Origin: an uncultured Collinsella sp.
GTDB taxonomy: Bacteria > Actinomycetota > Coriobacteriia > Coriobacteriales > Coriobacteriaceae
Reading direction: 5' to 3'
Assembly: GCA_900542085.1 (NCBI GenBank)
Contig: UQMK01000033.1
Coordinates: 1 to 22,906, forward strand
DNA length: 22,906 bases
The position numbers and the translations under genes are program-made. The notes beneath the pieces were generated by a model. The model was not told where the DNA came from. It searched no databases and worked only from the letters and a program-made list of their open reading frames with translations. Positions 1 to 9,037 of this stretch are shown here, in pieces. Every line of letters starts with the position of its first letter. Position 1 is the stretch's first letter.

Positions 1-2224
<2,224 letters not shown>

Positions 2225-2292
2225 TGTTCTCCTTTACCCCACAGGCCCCTTGCCTGCGGGCTTCTCATGTGACGCGGGCCCCCTGCCCCCGC

Positions 2293-2308
2293 CACGCTTC
2301 AGAGCGTG
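2293..2308 (-). promoter_or_regulatory. Hairpin in the pnp leader
   Basis: A perfect 6-bp inverted repeat, CACGCT/AGCGTG with a 4-base loop, lies about 70 bases upstream of the pnp ATG and downstream of the rpsO terminator. There is no T-run after it, so it is not a terminator. A stem in this position could be a processing site or part of autoregulation, as RNase III processing is in the E. coli pnp leader. The role is inference. Confidence 0.4.
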
Positions 2309-2325
2309 ATTGTTCACGCCCTTAC

Positions 2326-2359
2326 ACAAAAAGAGCGCCCCGCTGCGCAGGACGCTCTT
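2326..2359 (-). terminator. Rho-independent terminator after rpsO
   Basis: On the minus strand a 10-bp stem (AAGAGCGTCC pairing with GGGCGCTCTT, one G-U pair, 9-base loop) is followed by TTTTTGTG. It begins about 15 bases past the rpsO stop. Because pnp lies only about 100 bases further on with no strong promoter visible, some read-through is likely. Confidence 0.85.
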
Positions 2360-2374
2360 AGCATGTACAAATCC

Positions 2375-2653
2375 TTACTGGATGTTGTCGCGGATGCCCA
2401 GAGCCTTGATGAGCTCACGGTACTCGACGATGTCGTTCTTCTTGATGTAGGAGAGAAGACGACGACGACGGCCGACGAGCATGAGCAGGCCACGACGGGT
2501 GTGGAAGTCCTTCTGGTGGGACTTCATGTGCTCGGTCAGCTCCTTGATGCGCTCGGACAGGATGGCGACCTGAACCTTGGGGTTGCCGGTGTCGACCGGG
2601 GTGTTACCGAACTGGGCAGTCAGCTCAGCCTTGCGCTCTTTGGAAACAGTCAT
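2375..2653 (-). CDS. rpsO: 30S ribosomal protein S15
   Basis: Binds 16S rRNA early in 30S assembly. The 92-residue product starts MTVSKERKAEL and contains the S15 signature: NPKVQVAILSERIKELTEHM, HQKDFHTRRGLLMLVGRRRR and a C-terminal YRELIKALGIRDNIQ. The ATG at 2653 is preceded by GAAAGGTGA at good spacing. A reading frame continues upstream but would cross the promoter, so the longer form is rejected. It is a single gene between a -10-like promoter and its own terminator, followed by pnp. In other bacteria S15 represses its own translation through a leader structure; an 18-base palindrome in this leader could serve that or another control. Length is close to the usual 88-89 residues. Confidence 0.97.
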   Translation of the reverse strand: MTVSKERKAELTAQFGNTPVDTGNPKVQVAILSERIKELTEHMKSHQKDFHTRRGLLMLVGRRRRLLSYIKKNDIVEYRELIKALGIRDNIQ

Positions 2654-2672
2654 TGTTTCACCTTTCGTTTCT

Positions 2673-2690
2673 TGTCGCCCGCGGGCGACA
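2673..2690. promoter_or_regulatory. Perfect 18-base palindrome in the rpsO leader
   Basis: TGTCGCCCGCGGGCGACA is identical to its reverse complement. It overlaps the last base of the TATAAT element and covers the expected transcription start. It could be an operator for a dimeric regulator or a stem at the 5' end of the mRNA. Palindromicity is seen directly; function is inference. Confidence 0.6.
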
Positions 2691-2695
2691 TTATA
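2690..2695 (-). promoter_or_regulatory. rpsO promoter -10 element
   Basis: A consensus TATAAT on the minus strand, 37 bases upstream of the rpsO ATG. No good -35 hexamer is visible 16-18 bases upstream, so recognition may depend mostly on the -10 or on an activator. Confidence 0.55.
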
Positions 2696-2791
2696 CGCCT
2701 CGGACTGGGAAGCCGCCGGTGGAGCGAGCATCCAAGGTCGAGGTACCAACAGGTCGGTATGTTACCACAAGCGGCCCGCGCCTGCGCATCA

Positions 2792-3541
2792 TCACCGACC
2801 CAACATGAATTCCATCGCACGGAGGCGCTGATCGGTGTGCGTCGCAGCCCAAACATGCGAAAGCCCCAACAAAAAGGCTGCGGTATGAGGGTCGACCCTC
2901 TCGGCCATGAGTGCATCGAAGGTCATGGACATGAGGGCGCGCAGCCACGCGACCTCACCGGTCGACACCAACTCGGCACCCGGAACGCTCGACGCGCACG
3001 ACCCGCACATGAGACCACCCGCCCGGGGAGAAAAATACGACAGCATGGGGTCTCCGCACAGTACACAGGCCGAAAAATCGGGTCGATAGCCAACATGCGA
3101 CAGCAGCTTAAAGACATATGCAGCCACAAGTAGATCCATATGCGCCGTGTCGAGCCCGCTGCCCACCAGGGCAAGCGCTCGCTGCGTGATGGCAAAGGTA
3201 TACGGGTCCTCGGCGTCCTCGAACGAGCACACACGCGCGACCTCGGCGATCGCGCTTGCGGCGCAGGTCGTCTCGTAATCGGGTGCTGCGCCGAGCGGCG
3301 CCTCCATAAGCTCCGCCTGGGAAACCACGTCGAGTGATCGCCCATGCGCGAGCAGCACATCAACGGTACAGAACAGCTCGCAGCGCGCAGCAAGGCGCCC
3401 ACCGGGTTTGCGGGCGCCCTTTGCCACGGCGCGAACCTGCCGACCCCGCTCGTCAAGCATCGTCAAGATCAGGTCCGTCTCTTTGAGCTTCGTCTTATCG
3501 AGGACGAGCACCTTCGTGCGATATGTCCGGGAGCCTGCCAT
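2792..3541 (-). CDS. recO: DNA repair protein RecO
   Basis: RecF-pathway mediator that helps load RecA on SSB-coated DNA and anneals strands. The 249-residue product shows an N-terminal OB fold (YRTKVLVLDKTKLKETDLIL, then GRQVRAVAKGARKPGGRL) followed by a helical region and a four-cysteine zinc site (C159, C162, C179, C182: CVLCGDP and CGSC). Length matches the family. The ATG at 3541 lies 15 bases after the era stop; its Shine-Dalgarno match is poor (AAGG about 13 bases away, with a GC-rich inverted repeat between), so translation may be coupled to era. Era-RecO adjacency is common in actinobacteria and firmicutes. It appears to be the last gene of the long lepA-to-recO run; no obvious terminator follows it before rpsO. 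Confidence 0.95.
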   Translation of the reverse strand: MAGSRTYRTKVLVLDKTKLKETDLILTMLDERGRQVRAVAKGARKPGGRLAARCELFCTVDVLLAHGRSLDVVSQAELMEAPLGAAPDYETTCAASAIAEVARVCSFEDAEDPYTFAITQRALALVGSGLDTAHMDLLVAAYVFKLLSHVGYRPDFSACVLCGDPMLSYFSPRAGGLMCGSCASSVPGAELVSTGEVAWLRALMSMTFDALMAERVDPHTAAFLLGLSHVWAATHTDQRLRAMEFMLGR

Positions 3542-3556
3542 GCGCGCCGCGCGCCC

Positions 3557-4633
3557 TTAGTCCTCGGCGTTGTAGCCAAAGCGACGAATCTGGGCCTCGT
3601 CGTCACGCCAGCCGGCCTTGACCTTCACGTCCAGCTCCAAAAAGACCTGCGTGCCAAAGATGCGCTCAAGATCGCGACGGGCGTCGATACCGATATGCTT
3701 AATCATCTCGCCGCCCTTGCCGATGATGATGCCCTTTTGGCCCTCGCGCTCGACGTAAATGGTGGCGTGCACGCGCAGCACCTTCTTGGTCTGCTCGAGC
3801 GCATCGCAGATCACGCCAACGGAGTGCGGAATCTCATCACGCGTGCGGCGCAAAACCTTCTCGCGCACAAACTCGGCAACGAGGGTCTCATCGGAAGCGT
3901 CGGTACCCATGCCCTCGGGGAACCAACGCGGACCCTCGGGCAAAAAGTGCGCAACGGTCTCGATGAAGGCATCGACGTTGAAGTTCTTGACGGACGACGT
4001 CACGATCTCGTCGTCATATTCCATGAGCTCGTGGGCGGCCTTAAGCTGCTCCATGACCTGTGCGGGGTCGGCCTCATCGGCCTTGGTGAGCACCAGGACC
4101 TTCTTGGAACGGGCATTCTTGACGCGCTCGGCAACCCAGGCGTCTCCCCTACCGATCGGTTTGGTGGCATCAATCAAAAACGCGACGACGTCGACATCGT
4201 TCAGTTCGAACAACGCGCTCTTGTTGAGCTCGGATCCCAGACCGTCCTTGGGCTTGTGAATACCCGGGGTATCGACAAAGACCAGCTGGTAGCCGGGACG
4301 GTTGACGACGGCGCGCATGCGGCGGCGGGTCGTCTGGGCCACCGGCGAGGTGATGGCGACCTTTTTGCCATAGCAGGCGTTGAGCAGCGTGGACTTACCG
4401 GCGTTGGGACGGCCGACCAGGGCCACAAAGCCGCTGCGAAAACCGGGTTCCACGTCGCCAAAACCCGCGAGGCTGTCGTCCTCGTCGCACAGGGCGTCGA
4501 GCTCCTCGTCGCTCATGCCCTCAAACGGATCGAATTCCTCGACATCCTCGCAATCCTCGGTCGCTTCGGCATCCACCGCATCCAGGGACTCGTCGTCCAA
4601 AATCTCATCGATAGGCTGCATAGTGTCGGACAT
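3557..4633 (-). CDS. era: GTPase Era with acidic N-terminal extension
   Basis: Ras-like GTPase that binds the 3' end of 16S rRNA during 30S maturation. The 358-residue product has G1 GRPNAGKS (74-81), G3 DTPG (121-124), G4 as TKAD (183-186) instead of the usual NKxD, and a C-terminal KH domain with GIIIGKGGEMIKHIG (GKGG 305-308). Typical Era is about 300 residues; here the G domain is preceded by roughly 65 extra residues, with 26 Asp/Glu and no Lys/Arg in the first 60. The start is well supported: ATG at 4633 preceded by GAAAGGGA, and no in-frame start sits close to the G domain. It lies 12 bases after dgkA and upstream of recO, the standard neighbourhood. Confidence 0.96.
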   Translation of the reverse strand: MSDTMQPIDEILDDESLDAVDAEATEDCEDVEEFDPFEGMSDEELDALCDEDDSLAGFGDVEPGFRSGFVALVGRPNAGKSTLLNACYGKKVAITSPVAQTTRRRMRAVVNRPGYQLVFVDTPGIHKPKDGLGSELNKSALFELNDVDVVAFLIDATKPIGRGDAWVAERVKNARSKKVLVLTKADEADPAQVMEQLKAAHELMEYDDEIVTSSVKNFNVDAFIETVAHFLPEGPRWFPEGMGTDASDETLVAEFVREKVLRRTRDEIPHSVGVICDALEQTKKVLRVHATIYVEREGQKGIIIGKGGEMIKHIGIDARRDLERIFGTQVFLELDVKVKAGWRDDEAQIRRFGYNAED

Positions 4634-4645
4634 GAAAATCCCTTT

Positions 4646-5023
4646 CTAAATAAAGTCGAGCGCGTGGGCAAATACCAGCAAGCCCACAATCGCGGCGGTG
4701 ATGGAAAGTACGTATACGGAGGCGGCGGCGATATCCTTCGCACGCTTTGCCAACGGATGGAGCTCCTGAGTCGCCAGGTCGACGATCGCCTCCATGGCGG
4801 TGTTGCACAGCTCGCCGTGAATCACCAGGCCACAGCAGATGATAACCGTGGCCCACTCGGCAATGTCGAGCCCCACGATGCAGCCGGCAATGACGGTGCA
4901 CACGCCCGCCACGAGCATGACCTTAATGTTACGTTCGGTTTTAACGGCGGTGACGAAGCCCTCCATAGCGTAGGAGAACGACTTTAAGAAGGACGGATGG
5001 TCCTTGTTCGATCCGGGAATCAT
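4646..5023 (-). CDS. dgkA: Diacylglycerol/undecaprenol kinase, integral membrane
   Basis: Small membrane kinase of the DgkA family, which phosphorylates diacylglycerol or, in Gram-positive bacteria, usually undecaprenol to regenerate the cell-wall lipid carrier. The 125-residue product has an N-terminal amphipathic part (FLKSFSYAMEGFVTAVKTERN), three hydrophobic segments (about 33-50, 55-70, 102-120), the signature ELCNTAMEAIVD (71-82) and KRAKDIAAA. The ATG at 5023 has TAGGAG six bases upstream, the TAG being the ybeY stop region. The ybeY-dgkA-era order is typical of Gram-positive genomes, which favours undecaprenol as substrate; that choice is inference. Confidence 0.93.
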   Translation of the reverse strand: MIPGSNKDHPSFLKSFSYAMEGFVTAVKTERNIKVMLVAGVCTVIAGCIVGLDIAEWATVIICCGLVIHGELCNTAMEAIVDLATQELHPLAKRAKDIAAASVYVLSITAAIVGLLVFAHALDFI

Positions 5024-5032
5024 AGACGGCTC

Positions 5033-5542
5033 CTAGTCGTGGGCGTGGTTGGTGATGGGGCCGACGTGGACCAGCTTGGGGTCCTCGCCGCGCTCGAGCG
5101 CCAGATCGCGCAGGATGGCGTCCTCGCGGGCCTCCATGACCTCGGCCTCGTCGTCCTCAATGTGGTCAAACCCCAGCAGGTGCAGCATGCCATGCACGAG
5201 CATCAGGCGGCACTCGTCGGCAGGGCTATTGCCAAAGCCGGGGGCCTGACGGGCAATGACCTGCGGGGCCAGGATAATATCGCCGAGCTCGAGCGTCTCG
5301 TCTGCGGGAATATCCTCGTCAAAGGCCGAGTCGCATTCAAACGAGAGGACATCGGTGGTGCGGTCGATACCGCGCCACTCGTGGTTGAGCTCGTGCATCT
5401 CGTCCTCATCGACATACGAAAGGGAAATCTCGACTTCACGCTCAACGCCCTCGGCGGCAAGCACGACCTCGCAGATGTGCTCTACCTCCTGCGCGTCGAG
5501 CAGCGTATCGAGCACGGCATCGTTGCTGATCAATACACTCAA
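5033..5542 (-). CDS. ybeY: Endoribonuclease YbeY (rRNA maturation factor)
   Basis: Metal-dependent single-strand endoribonuclease needed for 16S rRNA 3'-end maturation and ribosome quality control. The 169-residue product carries the zinc motif HGMLHLLGFDH (117-127), preceded by the family blocks ELNHEWRGIDRTTDVLSFE and LGDIILAP. The start is TTG at 5542: it has AAAGGAG five bases upstream and forms a TTGA overlap with the phoH stop, which together make it more convincing than any later ATG. It ends about nine bases before dgkA. Part of the phoH-ybeY-dgkA-era block. Confidence 0.95.
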   Translation of the reverse strand: MSVLISNDAVLDTLLDAQEVEHICEVVLAAEGVEREVEISLSYVDEDEMHELNHEWRGIDRTTDVLSFECDSAFDEDIPADETLELGDIILAPQVIARQAPGFGNSPADECRLMLVHGMLHLLGFDHIEDDEAEVMEAREDAILRDLALERGEDPKLVHVGPITNHAHD

Positions 5543-6525
5543 CGGGACTCCTTTCGGTCGTGCACGCGTTTCTCGCGCACATCATCATAAGCATCGTACG
5601 CCTCGACGATACGCCCCACCAAGGCATGGCGCACCACGTCGGCACGCTCGAGGTGTGAAAATGCGACATCGTCGACACGGCCTAAAATCTGCTCGACGTC
5701 GGCAAGACCGCCGCGACGACCCACCAGGTCGCGCTGACTCAGGTCGCCGGTAATCACAAACTTGGAGTTAAAGCCCAGGCGCGTCAGGAACATCTTCATC
5801 TGCTCGGGCGTGGTATTTTGCGCCTCGTCGAGCACCACGAAGGCATCGCTCAGCGTGCGGCCGCGCATGTAGGCAAGCGGGGCGATCTCGATCACGCCGC
5901 GCTCCATAAGCTCATCGGTGCGCTCGCGATCCATCATGTCAAAAAGGGCGTCGTAGAGCGGACGCATGTAGGGGTCGATCTTTTCCTCGAGGGTACCGGG
6001 CAAAAAGCCCAGGTTCTCCCCCGCCTCGACAACCGGACGCGTCAAGATCAGACGACCCACCTCATGACGCTTGAGCGCGGCAACGGCGAGCGCCATGGCC
6101 AGATAGGTCTTACCAGTACCGGCAGGACCCAGGCCAAACGTGATGGTATGCGAGCGGATGGCATCCACGTAGCGCTTTTGGCCGAGCGTCTTGGGGCGAA
6201 TGGCGCGACCGCGATACGAAAGCAGCACATCATCGCGAAGCGACGTAGCCTCGTGCTCACCGTCGCGCAAGACGGCCAGGCAGCGAGAGACATCGTCGGC
6301 AGACAGTGTGCGTCCGGCAGCCGCCTCGCGAAAAGCATGCTCGAAAAAGCGCGCCACGAGCTCGACCTCGTCAGGGTCACCGCTCACGGCGATACTGTCG
6401 CCACGGGCGATCACGTGGGCACGAACCAAACTCTCGAGCGCACGAAGAACGCCGTCGCCGGCGCCCAAAACGCGCGAGGGGTCAATACCCTCGGGAACGG
6501 TAAGTCTAATCTTCGAGGCTTCCAT
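5539..6525 (-). CDS. phoH: PhoH-like ATPase
   Basis: Cytoplasmic P-loop ATPase of the PhoH family, linked to RNA metabolism with YbeY; its exact reaction is unsettled. The 328-residue product has Walker A GPAGTGKT (133-140), the LTRPVVEAGENLGFLPG block, Walker B VVLDEAQN (230-237) and VITGDLSQRDL (258-267). The chosen start is ATG at 6525 (MEASKIRLTV), which has GGGAGG close upstream and overlaps the mtaB end by 20 bases; an upstream in-frame start at 6630 would add 35 residues lying wholly within mtaB and is less likely. The stop overlaps ybeY, implying translational coupling. Length is typical. Confidence 0.94.
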   Translation of the reverse strand: MEASKIRLTVPEGIDPSRVLGAGDGVLRALESLVRAHVIARGDSIAVSGDPDEVELVARFFEHAFREAAAGRTLSADDVSRCLAVLRDGEHEATSLRDDVLLSYRGRAIRPKTLGQKRYVDAIRSHTITFGLGPAGTGKTYLAMALAVAALKRHEVGRLILTRPVVEAGENLGFLPGTLEEKIDPYMRPLYDALFDMMDRERTDELMERGVIEIAPLAYMRGRTLSDAFVVLDEAQNTTPEQMKMFLTRLGFNSKFVITGDLSQRDLVGRRGGLADVEQILGRVDDVAFSHLERADVVRHALVGRIVEAYDAYDDVREKRVHDRKESR

Positions 6526-7798
6526 GAACCTCCCTGCGTGCATGGACCAAGCCGGAATCATCGACTCCGATGATAGCAACATCGAGCAGGCACGGGGCTG
6601 TGAGTCCACGGGTATCGTCAAGACGGGCATGATGGAACGAACCGAGCGTCAGGTTGTCGCCATACTCAAGTACGGCACGCTCGACGGTTCCCACGCGACG
6701 GCGAGCGTCGGCAATGGCGAGTTCCTGCGCCGCGGCCCTCATGCGGCGGCTACGCTCGGCCATAACCTCGGGCGGCACCTGGTCGGGCATATCGGCAGCA
6801 AGGGTACCGGGACGCTTGCTGTAGCGGAACACGTGCATACGCGAAAAGCCCACACGGCGGCACAGTGCCAGCGACTCCTCAAACTCCTCGTCCGTCTCGC
6901 CGGGAAAACCGACGATGACATCGCACGAAAGGGACACCTGAAGCAAGTTGGTGCGAATCATGCGCACCGTTTCCTCGAAGGCCTCGGCGCTATAGGGACG
7001 GCCCATGCGACGCAGTGTCCTGGTGCAGCCGGACTGCACGGGCAGGTGCAAAAACGGGGCGATGCGCTGCGGATAGCGCGCCATGACCTTAAGCAGGGAC
7101 TCGGAGATATCCATGGGCTCGACCGAGGAAATGCGCACATGCGGAATAGACGTGCGCTCCATGATCGCTTCGAGCAGCTCATCGATCTCGACGTGTTCAT
7201 CAGTCGCGCTCTTGCCGTCGTAGGCGCCCAGGTTCACACCCGTCAGCACCACCTCGGGCACGCCGGCCTCCTGTGCCTCACGAACTTGCTCGAGCACGGA
7301 CTCGACGGGCACGGAGCGCTCGGGGCCGCGGGCCTTCCACACAATGCAATAGGTGCAACGATGGTTGCAGCCGTCCTGAATCTTCACGCCCAGGCGCGAG
7401 TGACCGAGCGCGTCGACAACCTCACCGTCACTGCAGGCGGGAACGTCATCGGACTCAACGCCCAGCACCTCACAGACGCGTTCGGCGACATCGATCTTGG
7501 ACGGCTCGGCGATCACGCGGTCCGAGAGCTCCAGCAGCTCCTCGGGATGCAGATTGACCACGCAGCCGGTCACGACCACATAGGGCTCGTTTGGATAGGC
7601 CAGCGCATGGCGAACGGCCTTACGGGTCTTGGCCTCGGCCTCGCCCGTAACGGCACAGGTGTTAATGACGATCAGCTCAGCATCCTGAGGCTCCACCATC
7701 GCAAAGCCCAGGCGCATAAGATCGGCAGTGATACGGTCGGACTCAACCCGGTTGACACGGCAGCCGAGGTTGACGACAGAGATATGAGGTGCGAGCAC
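6506..7798 (-). CDS. mtaB: tRNA t6A37 methylthiotransferase MtaB (MiaB-like radical SAM)
   Basis: Radical SAM enzyme predicted to convert t6A37 to ms2t6A37 in ANN-decoding tRNAs. The 430-residue product has three N-terminal cluster cysteines (NLGC13, INTC48, TGC79) and the radical SAM cysteines C144, C148, C151 in DGCNHRCTYCIVWKARGPERS. The usual family text after the third cysteine is I-I-P-Y; here it is I-V-W-K. Further blocks are VVLTGVNLGAYDG, HLPVQSGC and VIVGFPGETDEEFEESL. A C-terminal TRAM-like part is present. The start is GTG at 7798 with AAGGAG five bases upstream, nine bases after the dnaJ stop. In many relatives an RsmE-type rRNA methylase occupies the slot after dnaJ; here it is MtaB. 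MtaB is favoured over MiaB by the short N-terminus and motif style. Confidence 0.9.
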   Translation of the reverse strand: MLAPHISVVNLGCRVNRVESDRITADLMRLGFAMVEPQDAELIVINTCAVTGEAEAKTRKAVRHALAYPNEPYVVVTGCVVNLHPEELLELSDRVIAEPSKIDVAERVCEVLGVESDDVPACSDGEVVDALGHSRLGVKIQDGCNHRCTYCIVWKARGPERSVPVESVLEQVREAQEAGVPEVVLTGVNLGAYDGKSATDEHVEIDELLEAIMERTSIPHVRISSVEPMDISESLLKVMARYPQRIAPFLHLPVQSGCTRTLRRMGRPYSAEAFEETVRMIRTNLLQVSLSCDVIVGFPGETDEEFEESLALCRRVGFSRMHVFRYSKRPGTLAADMPDQVPPEVMAERSRRMRAAAQELAIADARRRVGTVERAVLEYGDNLTLGSFHHARLDDTRGLTAPCLLDVAIIGVDDSGLVHARREVHGSLED

Positions 7799-7807
7799 GC
7801 GGGCTCC

Positions 7808-8956
7808 TTAATCGAGGATATCGTCGAGGGCGCTCTTGATACGATCGGTCACGGATTTCTTACCGGAAGCGACGTCATCGCCCATCTCGTCGGCAAAGGC
7901 ACGAAGCAGCTCGCGCTGCTTGTTGGAGAGATTGGTGGGGACGAGCACGCGCAGCTGAACGATCAGACGGCCACGCGAACCGCCGCCGCCGATACGCGGC
8001 ATGCCGTAATTGTTGACGCTCACAGTGTCACCGTACTGTGTGCCGGCGGGGACGCACAGCTTGACGACCTCATCGGGCATAATGCCCTCGACCTCGATCT
8101 CGCAACCGAGCGCAGCCTGCGCAATCGAGATATCGCTCACCAAGTACAGATCATCGCCATTACGCTTAAAACGCTCGTGGTCGGCGACACGCACGTTGAC
8201 GATCAGGTCGCCCGAGGGCTCACCGCGAAGGCCAGCCTCGCCAAAGCCGCTCACGCGCAGCTGGCGACCGGTCGAAACGCCGGCGGGAATATCGATGTCG
8301 ATCTTTTCGTGCGAAGGCGTGCGGCCCTGACCGTCGCAGGTCTCGCAGGGATGGTCGATGACCGTGCCCTCGCCATGGCAGTCGGGACAAGGCGAAGAGG
8401 ACTGAACCTGGCCCAGGAACGAGCGCTGGACCGTCGTGACATAGCCCGTGCCGTGGCAGCGGCTGCACTGCTTTTCCTGTGCACCCTCGGCCCTGCCGGT
8501 GCCGTTGCAATCCTCGCAGGGGGCAAGGCGGTCATAGCTGATCGTCTTTTTGCAACCGAGCGCCGCCTCCTCAAGGGTCACCGAAAGGGAGATGGCCATA
8601 TCGCGGCCGCGACGACGCTCGCGGCGATTTCGGGCGCCACCGCCGGCACCGCCGCCAAAGAACGACGAGAAGAGGTCATCCATGCCCATGCCGCCAAAGA
8701 TATCGTTGATATCGACGTAGCCCGAGCCGCCAGGGCCGTCCGCGGTGCCGTAACGGTCGTAGTTAGCACGCTTCTGCTCGTCGGAAAGAACGGAATAAGC
8801 CTCGTTGAGCTCTTTGAACTTGGCCTCGGCCTCGGGGTCGTCCGAAACGTCCGGGTGTACGGTACGGGCCTTCTTTAGAAACGCGCGCTTAATCGTCCGC
8901 GCGTCGGCATCCTTGTCGACGCCAAGTACCTCGTAGTAATCCCTATTTTCCGACAC
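7808..8956 (-). CDS. dnaJ: Chaperone protein DnaJ (canonical)
   Basis: Hsp40 co-chaperone that stimulates DnaK ATPase and delivers unfolded substrates. The 382-residue product has a J domain with DYYEVLGVDKDAD and HPD (34-36), a short Gly-rich region (about 72-110), four zinc-binding repeats (CEDCNGTG, CSRCHGTG, CPDCHGEG, CETCDGQG, residues 147-211), and both C-terminal substrate-binding domains (GDLIVNVRVADHERFKRNGDDL, then GIMPDEVVKLCVPAGTQYGD). The start is GTG at 8956 with GGAAGGA upstream; an upstream in-frame start at 9022 gives a non-conserved extension. The gene lies 81 bases after a second, unusual dnaJ-like gene. No hrcA or grpE adjoins it. Full length and complete. Confidence 0.96.
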   Translation of the reverse strand: MSENRDYYEVLGVDKDADARTIKRAFLKKARTVHPDVSDDPEAEAKFKELNEAYSVLSDEQKRANYDRYGTADGPGGSGYVDINDIFGGMGMDDLFSSFFGGGAGGGARNRRERRRGRDMAISLSVTLEEAALGCKKTISYDRLAPCEDCNGTGRAEGAQEKQCSRCHGTGYVTTVQRSFLGQVQSSSPCPDCHGEGTVIDHPCETCDGQGRTPSHEKIDIDIPAGVSTGRQLRVSGFGEAGLRGEPSGDLIVNVRVADHERFKRNGDDLYLVSDISIAQAALGCEIEVEGIMPDEVVKLCVPAGTQYGDTVSVNNYGMPRIGGGGSRGRLIVQLRVLVPTNLSNKQRELLRAFADEMGDDVASGKKSVTDRIKSALDDILD

Positions 8957-8995
8957 GACCGAATCCTTCCGACTTTCATTAATGTCACAGTGCGT

Positions 8996-9001
8996 CCTAT
9001 A
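8996..9001 (-). promoter_or_regulatory. Possible internal promoter before dnaJ
   Basis: TATAGG preceded by GGG lies about 40 bases upstream of the dnaJ GTG, with a poor TTTGCG 16 bases further up. It could give dnaJ its own transcript. I saw no heat-shock CIRCE or HAIR-type inverted repeat here. Confidence 0.25.
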
Positions 9002-9037
9002 CCCAAGCTGGGCCGGCCGCAAACAGAGGGCTAGATG

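Noticed and set aside
2577..2948. Several overlapping small frames between recO and rpsO on both strands
   Set aside because: They overlap recO, the rpsO promoter or rpsO itself and have no conserved features; the true intergenic gap is only about 138 bases.
3344..4987. Plus-strand open frame of 547 codons opposite recO, era and dgkA
   Set aside because: Same reason: it spans three real minus-strand genes and their gaps and has no own ribosome binding site or recognisable domain.
6191..8878. Very long plus-strand open frame (895 codons) opposite phoH, mtaB and dnaJ
   Set aside because: It is the antisense of well-recognised genes with all family motifs; long antisense frames are expected from strong GC bias at third positions. 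Its translation is low-complexity (His, Ala, Gly, Asp rich) with no family resemblance.
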